Counted from the first letter of the stretch, positions 25,713-35,220 are shown. The stretch: 64,000 bases of DNA from Bacteroidota bacterium (GCA_024280295.1 JAJRQK010000005.1:62001-126000); one strand, 5' to 3'. Notes: generated from the sequence alone by a model not told the origin. A program made the numbers and translations.

Positions 25713-25904
25713 GCCGCAATTAATATGAGGTTTGGTGCTTAACTCAATGCGAATTGCATTGAACAGAGTCCGCAAAACTTACAATTTTGCGTTAATATTG
25801 AAAAGGAGAAAATTAAAAATCCGGAAAAGTACTTAATCGAAAATCCAGTCCTTCGAAATCCCTTACTAACCATTGCCGAGATGATAGCACCAAGTATAAC
25901 AAAA

Positions 25905-27017
25905 ATGAAAAAAACAGTATTATTAATTACAATTTTAGCATTTTCGATCAATGCTTTTTCACAAAATGTGAAATTTCAAAATTATGATGGTTTTTTATCA
26001 ATTGGAACACAATCAAACAGAACCGCTTCGATAAGTTTGGTAGATATTGACAAAGATGGTGATTTAGATGCTTTAGTTGCTAATGGTCGACATTGGGCTG
26101 AACAAAACTATATTTATTATAATGATGGAAAAGGCGGTTTTAAAAAGGCTCAACCAATTGGAAAATTTCTTGATGCTTCCTACTCAATGAAAAGTGCAGA
26201 CTTAAATAATGATGGAATTATGGATATTGTTGTTGTTAATGATAAAATCGAGAACAAAATATATTTTGGAATTGACAATTACACATATGATAAAGGAATT
26301 TCTTTTGGCAATTCAAACTATTCATCACGGAATTTAGAAATAATTGACATTGACAAAGATGGAGATTTAGATTTAATTATTTCAAATAGAAAATATGAAA
26401 ATGAAATTTGCCTAAATGATGGAAAAGGTAACTTTAAGCAAATTTTATATTTTGGAAATAAAACTGCCCAAACTATCCAAACTAAAATAGCAGACATCAA
26501 CAATGATGGATTTTTAGATATAATAACAGCAGAAAGAAAATCTAAAAATAAAATATTTTTGAATGATGGAAAAAATAATTTTCAGAAAAAGATAATAGAA
26601 TTTGGAAATGATAATGGAGATACTCGCTCAATTGATGTTGCAGATTTAAATAATGACGGATTTTTGGATATTTTAACAGGTAATTTAGGCTCAAAAAATG
26701 TTATTTATTTTGGAAATAAAGACTGTTCCTTCAGTAAAACATTTTTGTTTGAGAAAGAAAGAGAAACATACTCAATAAAAATTGCAGATTTAAATCAAGA
26801 TGGAATTTTGGACATAATTGAGGGTAATTCTGAACAACCAAATTATGTTTTTATTGGAAAAAGCAATGGAGAATTTAATGAAATTGGATTAAGAGAAGAC
26901 TTAAAAGATGACACTTATAATATTGAAATAGGAGATTTAAATAATGATGGATTTCCAGAAATTGTGGTGTCAAATTCAGGTTCTTGGAATTTATACTATA
27001 TAACTCGAAAAGAATAA
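25905..27017 (+). CDS. Secreted FG-GAP/VCBS repeat protein
   Basis: 370 residues from ATG 25905 (MKKTVLLITILAF; signal peptide ending AFSQ), chosen because 25881 would place eight residues before the signal peptide. About seven VCBS repeats with D-x-(D/N)-x-D-G loops (DIDKDGDLDALVANG, DLNNDGIMDIVVVND, DINNDGFLDIITAE and so on), likely a seven-bladed propeller. No T9SS tail. Strongly AT-rich compared with neighbours, and flanked by repeat-like intergenic DNA, so it may be acquired. Confidence 0.88.
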   Translation: MKKTVLLITILAFSINAFSQNVKFQNYDGFLSIGTQSNRTASISLVDIDKDGDLDALVANGRHWAEQNYIYYNDGKGGFKKAQPIGKFLDASYSMKSADLNNDGIMDIVVVNDKIENKIYFGIDNYTYDKGISFGNSNYSSRNLEIIDIDKDGDLDLIISNRKYENEICLNDGKGNFKQILYFGNKTAQTIQTKIADINNDGFLDIITAERKSKNKIFLNDGKNNFQKKIIEFGNDNGDTRSIDVADLNNDGFLDILTGNLGSKNVIYFGNKDCSFSKTFLFEKERETYSIKIADLNQDGILDIIEGNSEQPNYVFIGKSNGEFNEIGLREDLKDDTYNIEIGDLNNDGFPEIVVSNSGSWNLYYITRKE

Positions 27018-27135
27018 AAGGCGCTAACAAAGCAAGGAATAACAGATAGTCTTTGGAAGAATCAATATAGGTTAGAAATGAAAAAAAATGCTAACACTCT
27101 GTAAAAAGCATTAAAACGACTTTTACATTAACGGA

Positions 27136-27177
27136 AATAAGAAGCCCTCATTGGATATCCAATGAGGGCTTCTTATT
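27136..27177. terminator. Perfect 42-bp palindrome, bidirectional terminator
   Basis: Bases 27136-27156 are the exact reverse complement of 27157-27177, with no central spacer (core GAAGCCCTCATTGGAT). It lies between the convergent ends of the VCBS gene and the multicopper oxidase and can end transcription from both. Confidence 0.75.
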
Positions 27178-27189
27178 AATCAAAATAAA

Positions 27190-28872
27190 TTATTGTATAA
27201 TAAACTGTTGTGTTGTCCCATCATTGGCAATTAAGAAATATACTCCTGAATCAAGGTTGATCGTCAGTGTACTGTTTATAGTTGCTTTAGATGTATGAAT
27301 AATTTTGCCTGCAACATTGGTTATCTGAATTTCACCTTGATAATCATCAAATTGAATGTTCACTTGATCAACTGACGGATTCGGATAAATCTGAATTCCA
27401 TTGAGTTCATTTACAACAATTTCAGCTGTTGGCGAAGTAACGATGAATTGACCCATCATTCCTTCGTCCTCATGTGGAAGCATGTGACAATGATACATGT
27501 AAGGAATTGTATTGTTAGCATGATCACTAAATTGGGCAATAAATCGAACGTTACCCATTCCGCCTGGAACGAGAACTACGTCGTTAAACCCTTGTAATTC
27601 TGCTGGAGGTGTAGATCCATTTATGTCTAGTATAAAAAACTGCACATCATGAATGTGAAAAGGATGAGCAATTGGTGTTTGATTTGTCAATGTCCAAATT
27701 TCTATGTCATCCAATTGAACAGTATGGTTGATTACACTCATGTCAAAAGTTGATCCATCTATTAAAAATGGACCGCTTAAGTTACCCATTCCGCCACCTG
27801 CAGATGAAAATGTAAGGTCTCTTGTTACAGTTGCTGAGGCTTCTGTAAGAACTGTAAACGATGCAAGAGTAGCTGGGATTGTTGTAATTGGGCTTGCTGT
27901 TTGTGCTATAACATTAATATCAAGCATGGCGTAATTAGCTCCGTTGAGAGGATTACTTGTATAACCTGGTAGGCTAGAAGTCATAAATGGAGCCATCCCT
28001 GGTTGTGCCGATCCATAAACAGCATTTGGCAATTCTGATGCGAAATTCATTAACTGAAAATTCTGTCCCAGACTAGTTGTTAAATCCAATAAAATATCAA
28101 CACGTTGACCAGGTGCTATTCGATAGCGAGTCTTGTTAACAGGTGCCATGAAAATCCCTCCATCAGTTCCGATAATGCTGAAAGTACGATTATCTGAAAA
28201 ACCTATTTCCATTACCCGTTGTGAAGCTGCATTTAAAACTCTTAGTCGAACAACTTGCGAAGGGAAATCAACAAACGCGTCAACAGTTCCATTTACCATT
28301 ACAGATGTATCTAAATTGGTGTGAAAAAGTATCTGACCTGAAGCATTAAACCCTTTGGTTTGCATAATAATGGGAAACTCATCAACGCCATAGGTAATTG
28401 GAATACCCATTGATGCCTCTTCGGTATCTCGAACAATTACTAACCCAGCTATACCTTTTGAAACATGTTCGCCTGTTTTTTCATGTAAGTGTGGATGATA
28501 CCAATTTAGCCCAGCTTTGTCCATTACAGTAAATTGAGGATTCCAAGTAGTTCCAGGTAATATAATTGAGTGAGGTCCACCATCATCCTCAGGTGAAACA
28601 TGCATTCCGTGCCAGTGTATTGTTGTTGTGTCTAAAAGTTGATTGTCAACTGTAATATTCATATTATCACCTGTCGACATTATTAGCGTAGGTCCAAGCA
28701 GTGCGCCATTAGCTCCCAAAGTAGATGTGTTTACTCCAGGGTAGAATTGTGTTACGCCTTCTTGCAATGTCAAGTTTATTGTGGAAGTTTCAATTGTTGG
28801 TGGAATGACAAGAGCATTTTGTCCAAAACTAATTCCACTCATAAGTATTATTGATGCTACTAATAGTTTCAT
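27190..28872 (-). CDS. Secreted multicopper oxidase with T9SS sorting signal
   Basis: 560 residues from ATG 28872 (MKLLVASIILMSGISFGQ, a normal signal peptide). The in-frame start at 28908 lies upstream of the promoter's expected transcription start and is rejected. All four copper motifs are present: HWHGMH, HPHLHEKT, HPFHIH and HCHMLPHEDEGMM, the last with the type 1 Cys-His-Met ligands. The C-terminal domain IQIYPNPSVDQVNIQF marks export by T9SS. Laccase/CueO-like family; substrate unknown, perhaps Cu(I) or a phenol. Preceded by a dyad identical to those of the sulfur genes. Confidence 0.93.
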   Translation of the reverse strand: MKLLVASIILMSGISFGQNALVIPPTIETSTINLTLQEGVTQFYPGVNTSTLGANGALLGPTLIMSTGDNMNITVDNQLLDTTTIHWHGMHVSPEDDGGPHSIILPGTTWNPQFTVMDKAGLNWYHPHLHEKTGEHVSKGIAGLVIVRDTEEASMGIPITYGVDEFPIIMQTKGFNASGQILFHTNLDTSVMVNGTVDAFVDFPSQVVRLRVLNAASQRVMEIGFSDNRTFSIIGTDGGIFMAPVNKTRYRIAPGQRVDILLDLTTSLGQNFQLMNFASELPNAVYGSAQPGMAPFMTSSLPGYTSNPLNGANYAMLDINVIAQTASPITTIPATLASFTVLTEASATVTRDLTFSSAGGGMGNLSGPFLIDGSTFDMSVINHTVQLDDIEIWTLTNQTPIAHPFHIHDVQFFILDINGSTPPAELQGFNDVVLVPGGMGNVRFIAQFSDHANNTIPYMYHCHMLPHEDEGMMGQFIVTSPTAEIVVNELNGIQIYPNPSVDQVNIQFDDYQGEIQITNVAGKIIHTSKATINSTLTINLDSGVYFLIANDGTTQQFIIQ

Positions 28873-28888
28873 AAGTATTCTTTTTTTG

Positions 28889-28933
28889 TGAAGATAGTTC
28901 TTCTTCAATGACGACTAAGTAACTTTTGTTACA
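28889..28933 (-). promoter_or_regulatory. Crp/Fnr-type dyad plus -7 element, multicopper oxidase promoter
   Basis: On the minus strand TGTAACAAAAGTTACT spans 28933-28918, a perfect dyad. TATCTTCA at 28896-28889 has the TA of the -7 element at the standard 29.5-bp spacing, with the TTTG half changed to TTCA. Expected start of transcription is about 28884, between the dyad and the ATG at 28872. Confidence 0.7.
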
Positions 28934-28965
28934 TAAGAAATTCTTTAATTGGATATAAGCGCAAT

Positions 28966-28988
28966 TTCATTGATTCATTATCAATGAA
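28966..28988 (-). terminator. Hairpin after the Kelch gene
   Basis: Perfect 9-bp arms TTCATTGAT (28966-28974) and ATCAATGAA (28980-28988), 5-base loop, AT-rich and without a long T run, so a weak terminator candidate for the gene ending at 29017. Confidence 0.4.
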
Positions 28989-29016
28989 GTTAATTGTCAT
29001 TAAATAGTTTAGATAA

Positions 29017-30210
29017 TCAATCGCCTTGAAAGACGAATTTACCTTTGTGGACTATTTGGCCGTCAACAAGGATATGATAAAAATACATTCCTTGAAGATC
29101 AGTTCGATTAATTCTAGCTGCTCCAAATTCAGATTTCACCTGTCCTTGAATGCTTCCTTGTGAATTGAAATAGACAATTTCATAAGTTGACCATTGATCT
29201 GAATGAAAATTGATAGAGTGATTTGCGGGGTTTGGATATGTCGTAAATAATAACTTAGACAAGTTATCTTCTAAACCTGCTACTGCATCAAATTCCCAGA
29301 AGTCATTTAAATTGGTGCCATTTGTTCCTGTGCCCAAGTAACATCGTTCACCTATATTAAATCCAACAGAATAACGTCGTTTAGTTCCAGCGAAATTTTC
29401 TAATTGTGCCCAAGAATTAGTTGATGGCGAATATTGCCAAACCTCACTAGTCAAATCTGAATGAGCATTTACTCCATAGCCACAGATAATATAACCTTTA
29501 TTTCTCTGTACGAATGAAATCGAAGATAACCTTGCAAGACCAGGGAAAACAGCTTTAAGTGTCCAAAAATCTAGACTTGGATCATATTCCCAGAAATCAT
29601 TCACAGTAAGAGAATTATTGGAAGTTTTAAGATATCCCTTCCCATTAATTGAAAAACCAGAAAATGAGAAGTAAACATCAAATGGTGGTTGGTTTTTTTG
29701 AGTCCAAGAATCAAGATCAGCATCATACTCCCAAAGTTGATCTGAGGAAATGCGCATAAAGTAACCCTTATGACCGATTGTAAAATCTCCAGTATCTTGA
29801 AAAGTACCTCCTATTGAAGTGGGACTTGCAACTTGCGTCCAAGAATTAGTTTGTGGATCGTATTTATATAGGGAGTAGTCGTCAAGTTCACCTAGACCTA
29901 CAAAACCAACACTCTCAAGTCCCATCCCGTGAGCACCAAGTTCCCCATTACCACTATTACCAGGGTAATCTACTTTTTGTGTCCAAGCTCCAGTAGCTGG
30001 GTCAAACTCCCACCAATCTGAAAAATAGGTTTCAACTCCAGTCCCATTATAGTGACCAAGTCCAAGATATGCTCTATTGCCAATTGAAATACCAACAGCT
30101 CTATGTCGACCAATATTGCCAAAATCAGTACGCTGTGTCCATTGATGAGAAGCATTTGCCTCTGCGAAAATCAGTAAACATGGCAAGAAGAGTAGTAGTT
30201 TTAGATCCAT
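29017..30210 (-). CDS. Secreted Kelch-repeat protein with T9SS sorting signal
   Basis: 397 residues. Signal peptide (1-20), then about six Kelch-like repeats of 45-50 residues (W...R.FG..GR.RAVGISIGNRAYLGLG, DWWEFDPATGAWTQK, YKYDPQTNSWTQVA) forming a beta-propeller. The C-terminus from about 320 (LLFTTYPNPANHSINF) is a T9SS sorting domain. Cell-surface or secreted, function unknown. Its promoter was not identified. Confidence 0.9.
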   Translation of the reverse strand: MDLKLLLFLPCLLIFAEANASHQWTQRTDFGNIGRHRAVGISIGNRAYLGLGHYNGTGVETYFSDWWEFDPATGAWTQKVDYPGNSGNGELGAHGMGLESVGFVGLGELDDYSLYKYDPQTNSWTQVASPTSIGGTFQDTGDFTIGHKGYFMRISSDQLWEYDADLDSWTQKNQPPFDVYFSFSGFSINGKGYLKTSNNSLTVNDFWEYDPSLDFWTLKAVFPGLARLSSISFVQRNKGYIICGYGVNAHSDLTSEVWQYSPSTNSWAQLENFAGTKRRYSVGFNIGERCYLGTGTNGTNLNDFWEFDAVAGLEDNLSKLLFTTYPNPANHSINFHSDQWSTYEIVYFNSQGSIQGQVKSEFGAARINRTDLQGMYFYHILVDGQIVHKGKFVFQGD

Positions 30211-30453
30211 GGTAGCAATTTAATATAATATCTAAATATAGAAAAACCAAATGAAAACTATAGCAATAACTTAACATTAGCAATTTAATCTAGGAAGCCT
30301 TATCTTCGTTATGGAGCATTATTCTTTAAATAAGAGGATGTATTTAAACTTGAGAACGATAGTTTAAACCTATCTTTAAACAAGACTTAATTATCTTTTT
30401 GATTCTGTATTCAAACATACGAATCTTAGCGTTGTGCATAATTAAAAAAACAT

Positions 30454-30747
30454 ATGAAATTAAGTAATTCATTTAGCGGAGCATTAAGAACGTTTACCTA
30501 TTTCATTGCAAGTGGAACGCATTATCAACTAAAAGGAATTGAATACTTGGACTTGTTTGGAGAAGAACCAAGTGCAATAGAACAAGCTTTTGCAATATAT
30601 GCAAACGTGATTGAATTGGATGAAAATGGAATTGTATTGAACGCAAAATATGCAGAAAAAAGAGCTGTAGATTACATTCGTTCATACTGTGACTCTGAAT
30701 TTCAAGTTGAGCCACCATATGAGGACTGGGAAACAGAATTACATTGA
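30454..30747 (+). CDS. DUF7677-like small protein
   Basis: 97 residues, no signal peptide. The start MKLSNSFSGALRTFTYFIASGTHY and the Asp/Glu-rich C-terminus (DSEFQVEPPYEDWETELH) match a small family often found in accessory polymorphic-toxin/immunity cargo. A frameshifted remnant of another small gene follows 14 bp downstream, and GTTGTGCA lies just upstream, so this is an acquired patch. Function unknown. Confidence 0.65.
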   Translation: MKLSNSFSGALRTFTYFIASGTHYQLKGIEYLDLFGEEPSAIEQAFAIYANVIELDENGIVLNAKYAEKRAVDYIRSYCDSEFQVEPPYEDWETELH

Positions 30748-30761
30748 AAGACATAATTTAA

Positions 30762-30915
30762 ATGACTGACCAAGTAGCTGAAAGTATTGTAAAACAGTAT
30801 TCTTGAATACCGAGAAAAAGGAATGGAGGATGACCTATTAATTGTTAACGAATTGATGACCAAATATGGTTGAAATGAAGATGAATTGTTTTCGTCGGAC
30901 ATAGAAAATATCAGG
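30762..30915 (+). pseudogene. Decayed small gene (frameshift and internal stop)
   Basis: ATG 30762 opens MTDQVAESIVKQ and then needs a one-base shift to continue as ILEYREKGMEDDLLIVNELM, TKYG, TGA, NEDELFSSDIEN. The TGA may have been TGG (Trp). The reading frame in either part is coherent, so it is a broken gene, possibly an immunity-like partner of the upstream DUF7677 gene. Family not recognised. Confidence 0.5.
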
Positions 30916-30999
30916 GGAAACTCACACTTTATTGTTGGTGAGGCTAGATCAGTCGCTCTGCTTTTTTTAATACTTTACCGTGTTGACCAATTAATGTCC

Positions 31000-32423
31000 C
31001 TAGTTGGCAATGCGTTCTCGGAGCATAATATTGTAATGCATTTTCGGATAACTTGATTTAGCTTGATAGAAAATAAACTCAATACTATCAGTGGATATAA
31101 GCTTAAAATTACCACCGATATGCTCGTTTTCATAACAATTTGAATAGTCATTTGTGAAAATAGGATTTAATGCTGATTGACTAAAACTCCTGCCATTATC
31201 AGTGGTGATAAATAGCCCAAGTTGCGCGTCACTAACATTCCCAGAGCGTCCCATGTTTGCTCTTCCAGAAATATAATTCGACCAAAAATCATTTTTAAAA
31301 CCTTTCACGCCTGCGCACATAAGTAAAATTGTGTCATCGCGTATTTCAATGTAATTTGGTTCTGTCGACCCTGGAAAACTTCTCCATCCAGTATGATGAT
31401 CAATTACTGGATTGTATATAGAGTTTGTCCAGCAGAAAAGGTTAGTAGATGTTGCCATTCCAATTCGTTCCAAATTATCTTCATCACTCCCATCGTAAAA
31501 CATCACGTATCCATCCTTGTACTTCTCGATTTTAGCATAGAAACAAGATTCGGAGTTCCAATTTCCATTTTTAGGAGAGATAATTGGTTCTTTAATGATT
31601 TCAAAAGGTCCTAGAATAGAATGATATGATCTCGCAATTCCAATATGTCGTTTGCCACTGCGATCATAACCATCCATAAATAAATACCAAACACCATGAT
31701 GATAAATGACATCAGAGATTACTGCGGTTTGTTTAAACTTTCCTGATTGGTCTGTTCCTGCCCAACGAATTGTTTCGAAATCCTTTGCTGTTAGAATAGG
31801 GTTACCATTATTTGAAGCTGTCCAATTAATTAGGTCGGTTGATTCGGCGGCATATATTTGAATACTTGAGGTATCTACTTCGTTGACTATCATTATCCAC
31901 TTATCAAGACACTGATCATATTCTAGCGCGCCAAAAGCAATGCTCGACCCAGCAAATTCAGGCCACAACTTCGTGTTTATAATTGGACTGACTTGTCGGG
32001 TTTTAAATCCCGATGGATTCTTATTCCAAAACACGATTCTCTGCCCTTTTTTCGGTAACCCACTACCACGAGTGCACTTTCCCAGGTTTATTTCTCCTGC
32101 TTTATCGTCAATTCTATTGATTAGCCGAATGTTTTCAACTCCAGCATCGTAGTAAGCTTTTTCATTTCCCCAACCAATCGTCCAGTTAGATATGTTCTTT
32201 GAGTTAATGAAGAAGTTCTTTGGGAAAGTGATCGTTAGAGTAGAATCTTTCTTACTTAAATTACTGACAGTTAAGTATGTTCCTTCAATACTATTGTCTT
32301 GCTCCAGATTTAGGATCATGTTTGGCTCGTTGAGAAAGAAAACAGCCTCCACATTTTTTTTTGTTCCGAGCAAGACGAAAAAAGATGTACCAATAAAAGT
32401 ATTGAAATCAGTTTATGCTTCAT
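31000..32423 (-). CDS. Lipoprotein with beta-propeller glycosidase-like body, frameshifted at an A9 tract
   Basis: The signal-peptide frame opens at ATG 32423 (MKHKLISILLLVHLFSSC, lipobox Cys18) and runs into nine A residues (plus-strand T9 at 32354-32362), after which the body continues in another frame (NVEAVFFLNEPNMI...) to 31000. Ten A would restore one frame. The body (about 450 residues) has the repeated motifs of five-bladed propeller hydrolases (GH43/GH130/DUF type): WIMIVNEVD, HHGVWYLFMDGY, YKDGYVMFYDGSD, and Asp/Glu residues at several blades. A TTG at 32373 opens the body frame but lacks a signal. Either a sequencing indel, slippage-controlled expression or a pseudogene. Confidence 0.75.
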
Positions 32424-32637
32424 AAAGTCCAAATGACATCACTAAAGTAAGGTATTGATTTAAGGTGGAAGTAGAAGAAGGGTAGGAAATTGATATCAAA
32501 CCAACTTATATAGGTGTCCAGCTACCTAGGATTTAACTGAAATAATTATTTAATTCAAACTCTATTTTCTCATTATTCATTTAAAAACTTCTCGAAAAGT
32601 GAAGAGTTTGCTACCAAGATTTGTTATCTAAACACAA

Positions 32638-32665
32638 AAAAAGGCACTTTTTTAAGTGCCTTTTT
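32638..32665 (-). terminator. Intrinsic terminator of tRNA-Met
   Basis: Perfect 12-bp arms (32638-32649 and 32654-32665, core AAGGCACTT) and a TTTT loop, with T-rich arms on the minus strand. Lies 22 bp beyond the tRNA 3' end. Confidence 0.85.
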
Positions 32666-32687
32666 GATGAGAATTACTCATTATTTG

Positions 32688-32761
32688 TAGCGAGAAGGAG
32701 ATTTGAACTCCTGACCTCCGGGTTATGAATCCGGCGCTCTAACCAACTGAGCTACCTCGCC
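32688..32761 (-). tRNA. tRNA-Met (anticodon CAT)
   Basis: 74-nt minus-strand cloverleaf: acceptor GGCGAGG (two G-T pairs), D-arm GCTC/GAGC, anticodon loop TTCATAA with CAT at 34-36, T-arm AGGAG/CTCCT with loop TTCAAAT, discriminator A. An A-C mismatch is at 31-39. CCA is not encoded. The fMet features are absent, so elongator Met (or, less likely, Ile-lysidine) is meant. Confidence 0.92.
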
Positions 32762-32843
32762 ATTTCGCAAATGTTACACCTATTTGCGGGTGCAAATATA
32801 ACAGGAAATTTAATTACAACAAACCTTTCCGAGAGTTTGTATT

Positions 32844-34553
32844 CTACAATTTCTCAAGCTGCTCTTGAATGAAATTAGCTAACTTCTTGATATGACCTTC
32901 GCTAAAATTGAATTCTATACCTGCTGCACTATATATTTCAGGAATTGTCTTTGTATATGCCAATTTTAGTGCTGATTTGTAGTTTTCAATGGCTTTGCTT
33001 TTATCCTCTAAACTATTCTTCCAAACGCCCAATGCTCCTAACTGAGCAATTCCGTATTCGATATAATAAAATGGGACTTCAAAAATATGTAGCTGTCTTT
33101 GCCAAGCAGTTGACTTAATATCTTCAAATCCAGTGTAGTCAACTAACCCTGTTCCGTATTCAGATGATAAAGCATCCCACTTTTCAGTCCGCTCTTCGAT
33201 GCTATGTGTATGATTAACGTATAACCAATGCTGAAATTCATCTACTTGTGCGATCCATGGAAGTAAACTCAATGTTGTTTCGAGTTGCTCGCGTTTTGCT
33301 CGCTTAAAATTTTCTTCGGTTGTATAGAACTCATACCATTCTTCCATAGACAGCAATTCCATTGACATAGAAGCAAGTTCTGCAACTTCTGATGGTAAAT
33401 TCTTAAAGCCAGTTAATTCTAAATCACGACTTAGAAATGAATGAATTGCATGTCCACCTTCGTGAACCATAGTGACCAAATCACGTTGTGACCCAACAGC
33501 ATTCATAAAAATAAAAGGAACACCGATTTCATAGAGAGGATAGTTATACCCACCAGGAGATTTTCCAGTTTTCGAGTCCAAATCAAGATGTTTCATCTCA
33601 TCCATGGTGGAAAGACAATCAGAAAAATAAGAATCAATTTTATCAAACATTTTAACAGTTCCAGAAAGCAATTCTTGTCCAGTTTTAAATGGTTTTAATG
33701 GTGATTTCCCTTCTGGATCAACATCTAAATCCCATGGTCTGAAGGCTTTCTTTCCCAACTTGTCCAATTTCTTTTGCTGAATTCCTTTAACAATAGGAAC
33801 AATCACAGTCTTTACAGATTGATGAAAATTTTCGCAATCAGAAACAGAATAATCGAAACGGCCCATTGCAGCCATTTTGTAATCTCTGAAATTTTCAAAT
33901 CCAGCGTTCAGTGCTACCTGGTGTCTTTTATTTAAAAGAATGGCAAGCAAGTCATTGAAAGCATCAACATCTTTACGTCGTCTGTCTGATATTTTTTGGT
34001 AAACTTCACGTCTGACATCTTCATCAGTATCCTTCAAATGAAGAGCGGCTTTTTGCATTGTTAATTCTTCGCCTCTGTATTCGATATTTTGTGCGGCAGA
34101 TAATGCACCGTATTTTTGACTTTCTTCTGCTAGTTCAGCGTGTAGGATAACGTTCTCGTCTCTGTACAATTCTAATGCTTTTCGTACACTCCTAAAGAGG
34201 ATGAAAAAATCACTGCTAGATTCTAAAATTTTAGCATGAGGACTATCAACTAGTTTTCTGTTCAATTTATCCTCGAAGGGCGCAATTTTAGGTTGAATTT
34301 CCGTGACAAAGAAGGTGTAAGCACTGCTCAATGACTCATCAGTTGTATCTATACTCATTTTGATATACCGCCAAGCTGCATCTTCCTCTAATATAGCTTC
34401 AAGTTCGCTTTGATCACTTAACCATTTTTTAAAATCTTCGGGAGATGATATTGTTCGATCTAAGAGATCCTGGTAATAACCTTCAACTGATTCCCATGAA
34501 TCGATTGAGAGTTTAGCGTCCACAAATTTGCGCTTTGGTCGGACTATCTTCAT
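32844..34553 (-). CDS. pepF: M3 family oligoendopeptidase (PepF-like)
   Basis: 569 residues from ATG 34553 (MKIVRPKRKFVDAKL); the version from 34577 has eight extra residues with no support. Zinc-peptidase motif MVHEGGHAIHSF (HExxH with Gly in the second position: His, Glu, His) near residue 370 and the downstream Glu ligand in SEVAELASMSMELL. Cytoplasmic metallo-oligopeptidase that degrades peptides of about 6-18 residues. Located directly after tRNA-Met, in the same orientation, and 52 bp after the DUF5606 gene. Confidence 0.93.
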   Translation of the reverse strand: MKIVRPKRKFVDAKLSIDSWESVEGYYQDLLDRTISSPEDFKKWLSDQSELEAILEEDAAWRYIKMSIDTTDESLSSAYTFFVTEIQPKIAPFEDKLNRKLVDSPHAKILESSSDFFILFRSVRKALELYRDENVILHAELAEESQKYGALSAAQNIEYRGEELTMQKAALHLKDTDEDVRREVYQKISDRRRKDVDAFNDLLAILLNKRHQVALNAGFENFRDYKMAAMGRFDYSVSDCENFHQSVKTVIVPIVKGIQQKKLDKLGKKAFRPWDLDVDPEGKSPLKPFKTGQELLSGTVKMFDKIDSYFSDCLSTMDEMKHLDLDSKTGKSPGGYNYPLYEIGVPFIFMNAVGSQRDLVTMVHEGGHAIHSFLSRDLELTGFKNLPSEVAELASMSMELLSMEEWYEFYTTEENFKRAKREQLETTLSLLPWIAQVDEFQHWLYVNHTHSIEERTEKWDALSSEYGTGLVDYTGFEDIKSTAWQRQLHIFEVPFYYIEYGIAQLGALGVWKNSLEDKSKAIENYKSALKLAYTKTIPEIYSAAGIEFNFSEGHIKKLANFIQEQLEKL

Positions 34554-34604
34554 AAATGATGTATGTAAAAATTCCATTCGAATTAGTTCTGAATGGGACT
34601 TGAA

Positions 34605-35174
34605 TTATTTTTTGCCTGTCTTAGGTGAATTTTTCTTTGGAGCTGCTTTTTTCTTAGTAGTATCACTCGTTTTTTTTGCTGGTGGCTTTTTGGTTGGAGT
34701 TTTTTTCGATGTAGCCTTTTTTGGATTAGATTCCTTTGAAGTCTCATCAGCTTCCTTCTTCTTGGTCGCAGATTTTTTCTTTTCTTCCTCCTTAGGTTTC
34801 AAATCTCCTGATTTTAGAAGCATGTTATACCACTGGATTAACTTTTTGATATCAGATGGGTAAACTCGTTCTTCATCATAGTCTGGAATAATTTCTAGAA
34901 TGAATTCTTGAAGGACAGTTGAGTCTTCTTTATGAGATGGAGCAGATTTCCCATCTTGCTTTTCAAAAATCTTAGCGAAAATTTCACGAATAGGAACATC
35001 ACTGTCGTAAGTATAAATACTGATGTCATCTAATGCTGAAATACGATCTGAAGTATATGCAGGGAATCTTTTCTTCTCTGTCAATGACTCAACAATAATA
35101 CTATTTTTTCCTTGAGCAATAACTCGATATAAGCCTGGTCGACCTGAAATTGAAATGATACCTGATAAATCCAT
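34605..35174 (-). CDS. DUF5606 protein with Lys/Ala-rich tail
   Basis: 189 residues from ATG 35174 (MDLSGIISISGRPGLYRV). The promoter -7 element TATTTTTG at 35200-35193 places the transcript start near 35188, downstream of the alternative ATG at 35195, so 35174 is chosen. Residues 1-130 are the DUF5606 domain (PGLYRVIAQGKNSIIVESL, PSDIKKLIQWYNMLL). The last 60 residues are almost only K, A, S, T, P (KKATSKKTPTKKPPAKKT and similar), resembling a histone H1/SPKK-type tail. DNA or RNA binding is suggested by this tail. Confidence 0.88.
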   Translation of the reverse strand: MDLSGIISISGRPGLYRVIAQGKNSIIVESLTEKKRFPAYTSDRISALDDISIYTYDSDVPIREIFAKIFEKQDGKSAPSHKEDSTVLQEFILEIIPDYDEERVYPSDIKKLIQWYNMLLKSGDLKPKEEEKKKSATKKKEADETSKESNPKKATSKKTPTKKPPAKKTSDTTKKKAAPKKNSPKTGKK

Positions 35175-35192
35175 TTGTTCTAATTTGAACCC

Positions 35193-35200
35193 CAAAAATA
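35193..35200 (-). promoter_or_regulatory. -7 element of DUF5606 promoter
   Basis: Minus-strand TATTTTTG (TAnnTTTG) gives a start near 35188 and a 14-nt leader to the ATG at 35174; it decides the start codon. Confidence 0.55.
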
Positions 35201-35220
35201 GAAATTCTTTGTACTATCTG

